A stretch of 64,000 nucleotides of DNA from the NCBI RefSeq assembly GCF_000307855.1, contig NZ_AJLR01000041.1, positions 1 to 64,000 on the forward strand, given 5' to 3'. The position numbers and the translations under genes are program-made. Source of the DNA: Schinkia azotoformans LMG 9581 (GTDB taxonomy: Bacteria > Bacillota > Bacilli > Bacillales > Bacillaceae_J). The notes beneath the pieces were generated by a model. That model saw only the letters and a program-made list of their open reading frames with translations, searched no databases and was not told where the DNA came from. Positions 1 through 6,821 of the stretch are shown piece by piece (positions within the stretch are counted from its first letter, which is position 1; every line of letters starts with the position of its first letter).

Positions 1-24
1 GATTCCCATCACCCGCTCCAATAT

Positions 25-98
<74 letters not shown>

Positions 99-130
99 TT
101 GTTTTCATTATAAATTATTTTTACTATAAT

Positions 131-204
131 GCGCCTTTAGCTCAGCTGGATAGAGCATACGCCTTCTAAGCGTACGGTCAGAGGTTCGAATCCTCTAAGG
201 CGCG
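131..204 (+). tRNA. tRNA-Arg (TCT anticodon)
   Basis: A complete cloverleaf with acceptor stem GCGCCTT pairing AAGGCGC, discriminator G, D-arm GCTCAGCTGGATAGAGC, anticodon stem TACGC/GCGTA around loop CTTCTAA (anticodon TCT), and T-arm GGTTCGAATCC. CCA is not encoded. It reads AGA/AGG arginine codons. A strong terminator follows about 25 nt downstream. Confidence 0.97.
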
Positions 205-229
205 TAATATATACGCATGAATATGTAAA

Positions 230-267
230 GAACCCCGAAACTCAATTTTGAATCGGGGTTCTTTTTT
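230..267. terminator. Bidirectional intrinsic terminator
   Basis: GAACCCCGA and TCGGGGTTC form a 9-bp GC-rich stem, followed by TTTTTT on the plus strand. It sits between the tRNA pair and the 3' end of the convergent LysE-type gene, so it can end transcription from both sides. Confidence 0.9.
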
Positions 268-874
268 ATATTAATGTAAAAATAAGATAGATTGCTGTTC
301 CCCACATTATGAGAGCTGATATCTTATTAAGAACTGTAATAAATCCTCCTGAGTTGTTTAATCTACCAACTTGTCTTCCTACCAAAGCTAGTGCAATAAA
401 CCATATCCAAGAAGTAGTAATACAAGCTAAAGCAAATCCAAGTTTGTCCATTCCTGAATAGGATAATGAACTTGTTCCAATTACCCCAATCGTATCCATT
501 ATGGCATGAGGATTCAACAATGAGACCGATGTAGCAAAGGCAATTTGCTTTTTGGGAGAAAGAGCATTCGCTTCTGATGAGCTTGTATTTGATTTACTTT
601 TCCAAGTGACAAAGCCCATATATGCTAAAAATAATACTCCAACCAATAAAAGAGTGAATTTTATCCATGGAATCCCGAAAACAATAACGGATACACCTAA
701 TACAGCCAAGGATATAAGGAACGTATCGCAAAGGGACGCTGTAATTATAACCGGTAATGCTCTACTAAATCTTGGTTGAGTTGCTCCTTGGTTGAAAACA
801 AATACATTCTGGACGCCTAATGGAAGAATAAGTCCAAAGGCCAGTATAAACCCGTGTATAATAGCGCTTATCAT
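266..874 (-). CDS. LysE/ArgO-family amino acid exporter
   Basis: A 202-residue membrane protein with about six hydrophobic helices, the usual size for the LysE/RhtB superfamily, which exports basic amino acids or other small metabolites from the cytoplasm. The N-terminus (MISAIIHGFILAFGLILPLG, then QNVFVFNQG) matches the LysE first-helix signature, and a second half-repeat follows from about residue 110 with NPHAIMDTIGV. The best upstream SD (AAAGGG) is rather far from the ATG. It stands alone, convergent with the tRNAs, and no lysine riboswitch or LysG-type regulator is next to it. The family call is secure; the exported substrate is unknown. Confidence 0.85.
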   Translation of the reverse strand: MISAIIHGFILAFGLILPLGVQNVFVFNQGATQPRFSRALPVIITASLCDTFLISLAVLGVSVIVFGIPWIKFTLLLVGVLFLAYMGFVTWKSKSNTSSSEANALSPKKQIAFATSVSLLNPHAIMDTIGVIGTSSLSYSGMDKLGFALACITTSWIWFIALALVGRQVGRLNNSGGFITVLNKISALIMWGTAIYLIFTLI

Positions 875-1133
875 TTAATAATCTACAACCCTTTCTACTA
901 TGTAACAGTCAAGTCACTAAATTATAACACTAGGAGTAGATTCAAATATATTGAGAAGCATTACTTTTTTGAAAAATAAAAGGGAGCTTCAGGTGAATCC
1001 TGTTCAAAATAGAGGGTGGCTTATTGTCACAATAATTCTTTACAAATAATACGCAAAAAGTGGTAAGCACATGTAAGATAAATGAAGTGTAAAGAATGTT
1101 TGACACCTTACAAAATCTAAAGGTGGCTTAGTC

Positions 1134-1327
1134 ATGGAAAATAGAATCAAGGAATACAGAGAAAAGAATGGTTTTCACAAGGAAAATTAGGAGATTTGTG
1201 TAATGTGACAAGGCAAACAATCAATGCCATTGAAAATAATAAATATGATCCAAGTTTAGAATGGGTATTTAATTTATCTTATGTTTTAGGTCGTCCTATT
1301 GTACATTGGTCAAGCAGTTTTATTTAA
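1134..1327 (+). pseudogene. Frameshifted XRE-type HTH regulator
   Basis: A good SD (AAGGTGG) precedes ATG at 1134. The reading frame gives MENRIKEYREKNGF, and one missing base near 1175 (in the T-run before CACAAGG) shifts the frame. Correcting it yields QGKLGDLCNVTRQTINAIEN then NKYDPSLE, a classic YgzD-type Cro/CI helix-turn-helix. The C-terminal part is also degraded relative to the family and ends at TAA. It could be a real single-base loss or an assembly error, but the surrounding decay favours a dead gene. Confidence 0.75.
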
Positions 1328-1334
1328 TAATCAT

Positions 1335-1735
1335 GAGATAAGTTCAGTATTTGCAACAGATTTCCAAAATTTAGAGGATCTTGCGGAAGCATCACCTATT
1401 GTAATAACTGCACAAACTAAGGAAAAGGGTAAAAATCTTTACATATAGTGACGTTGAATTTGTTAAAACCAAAATAATGGTTCAAGATATTTTAAGAGAT
1501 GAAACTAACCAATTAAAAAAAGGTGAATCTATCAATTTACTTCAAACCTATGTTAAGGAAGATCCGCTTGTAAAAAACATGAGAAAGTCCTACTTTTCCT
1601 TGAACAGTATAAGGGGAAAGTAATTTTCTTATGATGAAAATGCAAAGATGGCAGACCCAATGCCTAAAAGTGGTAAGCAAGAATATGCTGAAAAGACAAG
1701 GTTTGACGGATGAAGAAATAGCAGAATATTTTAAG
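1335..1735 (+). pseudogene. Remnant of a secreted or lipoprotein-like Bacillus protein
   Basis: Pieces in several frames read as one protein: VFATDFQNLEDLAEASPIVI, then a shift to YSDVEFVKTKIMVQDIL and LKKGESINLLQT, then another shift to KHEKVLLFLEQYKGKV. This order resembles a widespread Firmicutes secreted family (my recollection, no name assigned) whose C-terminal part reads like 'kgekyvLFLe.y.g'. There is no start codon or signal peptide at the 5' end, at least two frameshifts are present, and the 3' end decays into GLTDEEIAEYFK. It is clearly non-functional as read. Confidence 0.5.
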
Positions 1736-1847
1736 TAAGGATTAGTATTTGGTGTTAAAATAAATACTTTTTTAATATTGAACCTATTATGATTTGATAA
1801 TCGTCTAATAGCAGAACTTGAAGTAGGTTGAAAGGGAGGGTAGTAGA

Positions 1848-1970
1848 TTGGACAGAGAAGAAAAAGACTCCATATTAGAAAAAATAATGATTGAATATGG
1901 TAATGAGTTGGTACGATTGGCGTTTTCTTATGTGAAAGATGCCGAGATAGCTAAGGATCTGGTATACTAA
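1848..1970 (+). pseudogene. Truncated ECF sigma factor (N-terminal stub)
   Basis: TTG at 1848 follows an AAGGGAGGGTAG ribosome binding region. The 40-residue product includes LEKIMIEYGNELVRLAFSYV and KDAEIAKDLVY, the start of sigma region 2 of an ECF sigma factor (compare SigW/SigM type 'L.rlaf.yvkd...A.DlvQevF'). It stops at TAA at exactly the conserved 'DlvQ' position. The rest of the gene is missing, and a new promoter begins about 20 bp later, so this is a deletion remnant. Confidence 0.7.
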
Positions 1971-1991
1971 CGAATCAGAAAGTAAAATAAC

Positions 1992-2020
1992 TTGAATGTT
2001 TTACAAATTTTTCCTATAAT
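1992..2020 (+). promoter_or_regulatory. SigA-type promoter for the methyltransferase gene
   Basis: TTGAAT at 1992-1997 and TATAAT at 2015-2020 are separated by exactly 17 bp, giving a predicted start near 2027, just upstream of the methyltransferase gene. Confidence 0.6.
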
Positions 2021-2074
2021 AAATCTGTTAGCCAAGATTAGTTGAGCCAAGTTGAGAAAAGGAGAGACGAGAAA

Positions 2075-2779
2075 ATGTGTAAAACTGAGTTGTATGCTCA
2101 ATCGGGAGTTGCGATGACATGTCGCTCTTACCAAGAGTATAAAGAAATGTTTATGTTAAAAGAAGGCTTGTTAAGTAATGGAAGGATTCTTGATATTGCA
2201 TCTGGGGCCTCTTCATTTACTGCCGAATTAAATCAAAAAGGATATGAGGCTATAGCAGTTGACCCTTTATACACCCTTACAAGTGAAGAAATGTATGATC
2301 TAGGAAAAAAGGAAATTAAAATAGCCTCTCAAAAGTTATCCCAAAATGAAAATCTTTTTATATGGAACGATTATAAAAGTCTAAAACATCACGATGAAAT
2401 TCGAGAACGTTCTTTAAATCAATTTATAGAAAGTTATCGTGAAGATAATAATAAAGAAAAATATATTTCCGCAACCTTGCCGTTCTTACCTTTTGATAAT
2501 GATACGTTTGCGTTAGTTTTTTGTAATCACTTTCTATTTTTATATCGAGAACAATTTGATTATAAATTTCATTTAGATGCTATTAATGAAATGATAAGGA
2601 TTACACAAAAAGGTGGATCAATATTGATATATCCATTGGTTGATTTTAAAGATGGAATTTACCCGCATTTAAACAAACTAATAGATGACATAAGTGAAAT
2701 TGGCATAAATATTAAAATTAACAAAACAGAATTTCGATTTCTTCCATCAGCAACTAACTTTCTCACTATTGAAAAATAA
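2075..2779 (+). CDS. Class I SAM-dependent methyltransferase, unknown substrate
   Basis: A 234-residue cytoplasmic protein. I chose ATG 2075, which follows AAAGGAGAG, over an upstream TTG at 2042. The Rossmann SAM-binding motif I is visible as RILDIASGASSF near residue 40, followed by an acidic strand end IAVDPLY, and the post-I/motif IV region LPFDNDTFALVFCNHFLF near residue 150. An insertion rich in charged residues (about 75-140) separates them, unlike small UbiE-type enzymes. No substrate-specific motif is recognised. It has its own promoter and no functional partner beside it; the flanking region is full of gene remnants. Confidence 0.7.
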   Translation: MCKTELYAQSGVAMTCRSYQEYKEMFMLKEGLLSNGRILDIASGASSFTAELNQKGYEAIAVDPLYTLTSEEMYDLGKKEIKIASQKLSQNENLFIWNDYKSLKHHDEIRERSLNQFIESYREDNNKEKYISATLPFLPFDNDTFALVFCNHFLFLYREQFDYKFHLDAINEMIRITQKGGSILIYPLVDFKDGIYPHLNKLIDDISEIGINIKINKTEFRFLPSATNFLTIEK

Positions 2780-2799
2780 ATGAGTAAAATGACGCTTGC

Positions 2800-2927
2800 T
2801 AAAATACATAGTAACGCCATTGGGTTTAACTAACGTTGGCGAATATGAAAGAAGAATAGCTACGGATTCAGCAGAAGTGGTGGCTGTACTTGAAAAAGAT
2901 GTAAGGTTAGTTTCTCCAGTAAATTGA
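2800..2927 (+). pseudogene. Unrecognised coding remnant
   Basis: One frame stays open from about 2800 to TGA 2927 and reads TPLGLTNVGEYERRIATD then SAEVVAVLEKDVRLVSPVN. The amino acid composition looks like real protein rather than noise, but there is no start codon with an SD. I do not recognise the family. It is probably the 3' end of a deleted gene. Confidence 0.3.
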
Positions 2928-2991
2928 CAATCTCTCTTTTAAATTAAAGATAATTCTCTATTCTTGAGGTGTGTATATTGAGGGGGGGAAT

Positions 2992-3417
2992 ATGGAGCTA
3001 AGAAAGCTAACTCACGATCGAGTCATTGATAAATTAATAAACAATAGAAAAATAGTAGTTGCTTGTTTAGAATTGGTTTCACCAATTTTCTTCTTCGTAT
3101 ATTTCCTTTTTATTGGATTTCCATGGCCTTGTATTCTATTTATGTTATTTGTACATATCATTTCATTAATATTCGATATTAAGGAAAAACAAAAGAAATT
3201 AGGATATTTATTCGGAATAGTTTTTAATTCAATATATCTAATAATGATTTTAGGCTTCATTACATATTTAACTAACAATGATTTCAATACTTCTCAATAC
3301 CCTGCAGGTGAGAAAGAGTTCAGAACGGGAATTTTCAACTTTGTTTTAGTTATTTTAGCAGAAATTTTTAACACAATGACTGCTATCGTGTTGTTGATTA
3401 ATGTAAAGAAGTTTTGA
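2992..3417 (+). CDS. Small four-helix membrane protein, unknown
   Basis: A 141-residue protein starting at ATG 2992 after GAGGGGGG; an in-frame GTG at 2971 is less likely. It has four hydrophobic stretches: two close helices around residues 20-55 (ending in VHIISLIFDIKEK), one at about 65-90, and one at the C-terminus. A short polar loop (NDFNTSQYPAGEKEF) lies between helices 3 and 4. The ending KKF suggests a cytoplasmic tail. No domain is recognised and it has no obvious operon partner. Codon use is very AT-rich, like the surrounding accessory genes. Confidence 0.55.
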   Translation: MELRKLTHDRVIDKLINNRKIVVACLELVSPIFFFVYFLFIGFPWPCILFMLFVHIISLIFDIKEKQKKLGYLFGIVFNSIYLIMILGFITYLTNNDFNTSQYPAGEKEFRTGIFNFVLVILAEIFNTMTAIVLLINVKKF

Positions 3418-3621
3418 CTTTTACAATAAGTATAATTTATTTTTACTGATTTTGGAATTTTAGTTCTGAATAAATTGGTGAACTAGCCAAGTTCAAAAGG
3501 AGGGGCAATTTTAAATAAATGTTTAATTAATATTTCAGTAAAATGGAAGTTAATTGGTTACTGTCCAAATAAACAACTGTATAATAAAGATGATAATGGA
3601 ATTTCGAGAGAGGTGGAAACT

Positions 3622-3894
3622 TTGAGATTATTTTTCCAAGCTGTAATTTTTTCAATCGTTATTCACGTCATTTATATTGGGGGAAGTCTAGTTCATGGAT
3701 TGAGTCAAACGTGGAACTTTGTACCGGATATAGAGAATGCCTATGAAAATGTAACGGTTCTTCAAAACGAGGTTTCATTTGGATATGTAGGAAGTCCCAT
3801 GTATTTAGTTTTTACATTTATAGTAATGGCGCTAATTGGTGCTGCAGCCATTCAACTTTTAAAAAGAATCCGTTTAGCTAAAACAAGCGTTTAA
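3622..3894 (+). CDS. Small two-helix membrane protein, unknown
   Basis: About 90 residues with an N-terminal helix (LFFQAVIFSIVIHVIYIGG), an extracytoplasmic loop of roughly 40 residues, and a C-terminal helix (LVFTFIVMALIGAAAI) followed by basic residues LLKRIRLAK. TTG 3622 has well spaced AGAGGTGG upstream; GTG 3613 is the alternative. It is the last gene before the vmlR leader, and the vmlR extended -10 begins right after its stop. The function is unknown. Confidence 0.55.
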   Translation: MRLFFQAVIFSIVIHVIYIGGSLVHGLSQTWNFVPDIENAYENVTVLQNEVSFGYVGSPMYLVFTFIVMALIGAAAIQLLKRIRLAKTSV

Positions 3895-3903
3895 TGTTAT
3901 AAT
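3895..3903 (+). promoter_or_regulatory. Extended -10 promoter of the vmlR leader RNA
   Basis: TGTTATAAT (TG-N-TATAAT) gives an extended -10 element with no good -35. The predicted start is near 3910, about ten bases before the GAAGGG ribosome binding site of the leader ORF. The overlap with the end of the previous gene makes this the earliest point at which the vmlR transcript can begin. Confidence 0.5.
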
Positions 3904-3920
3904 GATAGTAATAAACAACA

Positions 3921-4165
3921 GAAGGGATGATGGGTGGCCGATGTTAAACTAATCTTATTTTTAAAAGTTTGAAATGAAAATATTTCAAATCATACAAAAT
4001 AGGATTAGTCTGCCCATTTTTCATATATAACTTGAGCTATTAGTGAATAGCTTTATTTGAGTACACAAAAATGCGACTAATCCTTCCAACAAAATTGGGA
4101 GGATTTTTTAATTTCCGGAGATTTGTGGGGTTCGAATCCTCCCTACTATAAAGAGGGGCGATTAT
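3921..4165 (+). promoter_or_regulatory. vmlR leader: upstream ORF and transcription attenuator
   Basis: GAAGGG at 3921-3926 precedes candidate short ORFs: ATG-ATG-GGT-GGC-CGA-TGT-TAA (3927-3947) and ATG-TTA-AAC-TAA (3941-3952). Hairpin P1 pairs ACTAATCTT (3948-3956) with AGGATTAGT (4001-4009); it is extended by ATGGGTGG with CTGCCCAT and contains an inner TTTGAAAT/ATTTCAAA hairpin. AGGATTAGTC (4001-4010) can instead pair perfectly with GACTAATCCT (4075-4084), which overlaps the 5' arm of the terminator. A further GGGAGGATT/AATCCTCCC pairing (4097-4105 with 4135-4143) lies near the vmlR SD, so translation may also be affected. B. subtilis vmlR is known to be controlled by leader-ORF attenuation; the pairings here are read from the sequence. 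Confidence 0.8.
4079..4109 (+). terminator. Attenuator terminator of vmlR
   Basis: AATCCTTCCAA and TTGGGAGGATT form the stem around CAAAA, followed by TTTTTT. It lies 57 nt upstream of the vmlR start codon and competes with the antiterminator helix of the leader. Confidence 0.85.
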
Positions 4166-5800
4166 ATGCGTGAATTATTAAAATTACAAAATATCGGATA
4201 TGAAGTCAATGATGTCACGGTTTTTGAAGATGTGAATGCAAGTGTTCAAGAAGGAGATAGGATCGGCATTATTGGAAAAAATGGTGCTGGGAAGTCAACT
4301 TTGCTGCAATTAATAAACAAGACGTTAGTGCCAACAAAAGGGCAATTTAGATGGCTCGTTCAAAGTCCAGAGATTGTCTTGGTGGAACAGGAAACGAAAA
4401 ATTTTTCAGTAGAGGAGTTGACATATTGCGAAAGTAAACTGCTTGAGAAATGGCATGTACCAACAGGTGATTTTTCACAATTAAGTGGTGGCGAAAAATT
4501 GAAGGCGCGGCTTGCCAAAGGGTTGGCGAGGGCTACTGATTTATTGCTTTTGGACGAACCGACAAACCACCTAGATGAACCAAGCAAGGAATTGCTTAAG
4601 GAACAATTGCAACAATTTAAAGGTACGATTATTTTGGTATCGCATGATCGCTATTTTTTAGATGAAGTTGCAACAAAGATTTGGTCTATTGAAGGTAGAA
4701 AGTTAATTGAACACAAAGGTAATTATTCAAGTTATATGGATGCCCGCAAACAGAAAAGATTAACACAAGCGCGGGAATATGAGAAACAGCAAAAAATGGT
4801 TGAACAAATTGAGGGACAAATCAACGAGCTTACTTCTTGGTCAAAAAAAGCACATGCCCAGTCCACGAAAAAAGAAGGTTTTAAGGAATATTATCGTGTA
4901 AAAGCAAAACGTATGGATTCGCAAGTAAAGTCAAAACAAAAGCGTCTTGAGAAAGAACTTGAAAAAGCAAAGGTGGAGCGGGTTGAACCGGAATACACTG
5001 TACGTTTTTCAATGAAGGCCAATACCAAGGTAGGGAAACGTTTTTTAGAGGTTAAGAATTTATCGAAGGCTTTTGATGGGAGAACTTTATTTAAAGACGT
5101 TAATTTTACAATTCAGCATGGCGAAAAGTTGGCGTTAATAGGACCGAATGGCAGTGGCAAAACGACTTTAATAAAAATAATTATGGGTGAGGAAACGGCT
5201 CAAGGAAATGTCTGGGTATCGCCTTCAGCTGAGATCGGCTATCTAACTCAGGAAGTGTTTGACCTGCCGCTTGCCCAAACGCCAGAACAGTTATTTTATC
5301 GAGAAACATTTGAAGTAAGAGGGCAAGTTCAAAATTTAATGAAGCACCTCGGCTTTACGGCATCACAGTGGAAAGAGCCGATTGCAGCTATGAGTATGGG
5401 GGAGCGGGTAAAGTGTAAGCTAATGGCTTATATTTTAGAGGAAAAAGATGTACTCATTTTAGATGAACCAACCAATCATCTTGATTTAGCCTCACGTGAA
5501 CAGTTGGAAAACACTCTATCACTGTACAATGGGACACTTTTAGTCGTATCACATGACCGCTATTTTCTTGAAAAGACAACAAGCGGTAAACTCGAGATTT
5601 CGAATAATAGGATTCACAGGCAGTGGAAAGAACCAGTCCAGAATAATGATTCTAAAGAAGAGCTGCGGTTGAAGCTTGAAACTGAAAGACAAGAAGTGTT
5701 AGGAAAGCTGAGCTTTCTCACCCCAAAGGATCAGGCATACGCAGAGCTTGATTTGAAATTTAACGAATTAACAAAGCAAATCAAATCGCTTGGGAAGTGA
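4166..5800 (+). CDS. vmlR: VmlR-like ABC-F ribosome protection ATPase
   Basis: A 544-residue soluble protein with two ABC ATPase domains and no membrane segments. Domain 1 (about 1-200) has Walker A GKNGAGKST, signature LSGGE and Walker B LLLLDEPTNHLD. A basic, helical interdomain linker follows (about 200-290, with KKEGFKEYYRVKAKR), which in this family forms the antibiotic resistance loop reaching the peptidyl transferase centre. Domain 2 (about 295-490) has GPNGSGKTT, MSMGE and VLILDEPTNHLD, and a short C-terminal helical extension ends the protein. Length and linker match B. subtilis VmlR, which protects ribosomes from lincosamides, streptogramin A and pleuromutilins. It is monocistronic behind an attenuator and ends at a palindromic repeat/terminator. 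Orthology is inferred from remembered sequence similarity. Confidence 0.88.
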   Translation: MRELLKLQNIGYEVNDVTVFEDVNASVQEGDRIGIIGKNGAGKSTLLQLINKTLVPTKGQFRWLVQSPEIVLVEQETKNFSVEELTYCESKLLEKWHVPTGDFSQLSGGEKLKARLAKGLARATDLLLLDEPTNHLDEPSKELLKEQLQQFKGTIILVSHDRYFLDEVATKIWSIEGRKLIEHKGNYSSYMDARKQKRLTQAREYEKQQKMVEQIEGQINELTSWSKKAHAQSTKKEGFKEYYRVKAKRMDSQVKSKQKRLEKELEKAKVERVEPEYTVRFSMKANTKVGKRFLEVKNLSKAFDGRTLFKDVNFTIQHGEKLALIGPNGSGKTTLIKIIMGEETAQGNVWVSPSAEIGYLTQEVFDLPLAQTPEQLFYRETFEVRGQVQNLMKHLGFTASQWKEPIAAMSMGERVKCKLMAYILEEKDVLILDEPTNHLDLASREQLENTLSLYNGTLLVVSHDRYFLEKTTSGKLEISNNRIHRQWKEPVQNNDSKEELRLKLETERQEVLGKLSFLTPKDQAYAELDLKFNELTKQIKSLGK

Positions 5801-5810
5801 TTGCCAAAAG

Positions 5811-5847
5811 AAGTGGGACACAGGGTCGGGAACTGTGTCCCACTTTT
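5811..5847. repeat. REP-like palindrome, GGGTCGGGAAC family, also terminator-like
   Basis: AAGTGGGACACAG and CTGTGTCCCACTT form a perfect 13-bp stem around loop GGTCGGGAA. A TTTT run follows, so this copy probably ends vmlR transcription. A near-identical copy lies at 6239-6269, on the other side of the GNAT gene. Confidence 0.8.
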
Positions 5848-5854
5848 AGTTAAG

Positions 5855-6148
5855 TTATCTCTTTGCAAGAACTTCCCGAAATTCTTCGTTACTTTCAAGT
5901 ACTTTCTTTGCGTAAGTACACTCTGGGATAATAGCAATATTTTCTTCCTTCGCATATTCCACGATTCTATTCACTAATTTTTTCCCAAGCCCTTTGCCAT
6001 TATGTCCTTCATTAACAATTGTATGCTTTACAGTAATGAGCTCTTTTCCATTTTCATCGGATCCGCTCGGCACAAATTGTATTCTTGCTATTACTTCTCC
6101 ATTTTCCTCCATGTAAATTTCATTATTACCTAGCTTAAATTCGTCCAT
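5855..6148 (-). CDS. Small GNAT-type N-acetyltransferase (YjdJ-like)
   Basis: A 97-residue protein starting MDEFKLGNNEIYMEENGEVI. The start at 6148 has GAGGAG upstream; the longer open frame to 6271 only reads through a REP-like repeat and is not coding. The fold is the compact 'GNAT-like' type: the acetyl-CoA pyrophosphate loop is visible as NEGHNGKGLGKKLVNRIVE, preceded by the strand ITVKHTIV, and followed by IIPECTYAKKVLESN, the pattern of the YjdJ/Gtn-like family with a conserved Cys-x-Tyr. It is flanked on both sides by the same palindrome. The substrate is unknown. Confidence 0.8.
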   Translation of the reverse strand: MDEFKLGNNEIYMEENGEVIARIQFVPSGSDENGKELITVKHTIVNEGHNGKGLGKKLVNRIVEYAKEENIAIIPECTYAKKVLESNEEFREVLAKR

Positions 6149-6238
6149 TCTATACCATCTCCTCAATTTGTTTTTTACCGCAAAATAAAATGATGTCCTT
6201 AAAAGGACGATACCATCTAATTTTCTTAACAGCAAGCA

Positions 6239-6269
6239 TCGGGACACAGGGTCGGGAACTGTGTCCCAC
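6239..6269. repeat. REP-like palindrome, GGGTCGGGAAC family
   Basis: GGGACACAG (6241-6249), loop GGTCGGGAA, CTGTGTCCC (6259-6267). The core of 27 bases is identical to the copy at 5811-5847, and together they bracket the GNAT gene. TTTTTT follows about three bases later, so it may also insulate the nos locus from minus-strand transcription. Confidence 0.8.
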
Positions 6270-6371
6270 ATTTTTTGTGTTTAGTGAATTTAACCCAAAA
6301 ATAGGAATAATAAAAAATGATAGGAAAATACTAAAAAAAATTCAATGAATAAGGAAGGAAGGGGGGGCCTT

Positions 6372-6797
6372 ATGGGCAAGAATGTAGCAATTTTTTTAAT
6401 TTGTTTTGCCATAGCATTTGGTGGTGGGTACTTATTCTTTAAAAATAACCAAGCTTCAGAACCAGCACAAAACGGAGAACAAACAGATCAAGCTGCAAAG
6501 GATAAAGCGATCGATCAACAACAGGGTGATGCATCTGATAATGAAGGAAGAATCCTTGTTCAACGCGGTTGTATTTCCTGTCATAGTGTGTCTGCACTTA
6601 ATATTCAAGGGGGGGCGACCGGTCCGGATTTATCACAAGCCTATGTAAATGTTGAGGGAAAGCACGGTGTGCCGATTGAGGAATTTCTCAAAAAACCGAC
6701 ATCTGCTGTAATGGCTGGTGTGCTTGGAGACAAACCCTTGACAGAGGATGAATTAAAAGCAGTTCTTGAAGCATTGAAGACTGCATCAGAGAAGTAA
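6372..6797 (+). CDS. nosC: Membrane-anchored c-type cytochrome of the nos locus
   Basis: A 141-residue protein starting at ATG 6372 after a GGAAGGGGGGG ribosome binding region. An uncleaved N-terminal anchor (VAIFLICFAIAFGGGYLFF) is followed by an acidic, Gln/Asp-rich linker and a mono-haem domain from about residue 60 with CISCH as the haem-binding motif and a downstream Met (SAVMAGV) as a possible sixth ligand. It lies 24 nt before nosZ. In Gram-positive and clade II nos clusters, a small cytochrome c (NosC) passes electrons from the quinol/cytochrome chain to NosZ on the outer face of the membrane. The role is inferred from the position. Confidence 0.85.
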   Translation: MGKNVAIFLICFAIAFGGGYLFFKNNQASEPAQNGEQTDQAAKDKAIDQQQGDASDNEGRILVQRGCISCHSVSALNIQGGATGPDLSQAYVNVEGKHGVPIEEFLKKPTSAVMAGVLGDKPLTEDELKAVLEALKTASEK

Positions 6798-6821
6798 GAA
6801 TGCTTGTTTGGAGGTGTTTTT

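Noticed and set aside
2042-2074. TTG 2042 as the methyltransferase start.
   Set aside because: ATG 2075 has the AAAGGAGAG site at proper distance, whereas the TTG has none.
3012-3287. A minus-strand frame of 91 codons opposite the small membrane-protein gene.
   Set aside because: It has no ribosome binding site or domain and mirrors the plus-strand gene.
4125-4147. GGGGTTCGAATCCTCCC resembles the T-arm of a tRNA gene, suggesting a tRNA remnant or att site before vmlR.
   Set aside because: No acceptor, anticodon or D-arm sequence is present, and the same bases are explained by pairing with the terminator arm in the attenuator.
6149-6271. A longer start for the minus-strand GNAT gene.
   Set aside because: The extension is translated palindrome; the internal ATG has GAGGAG upstream.
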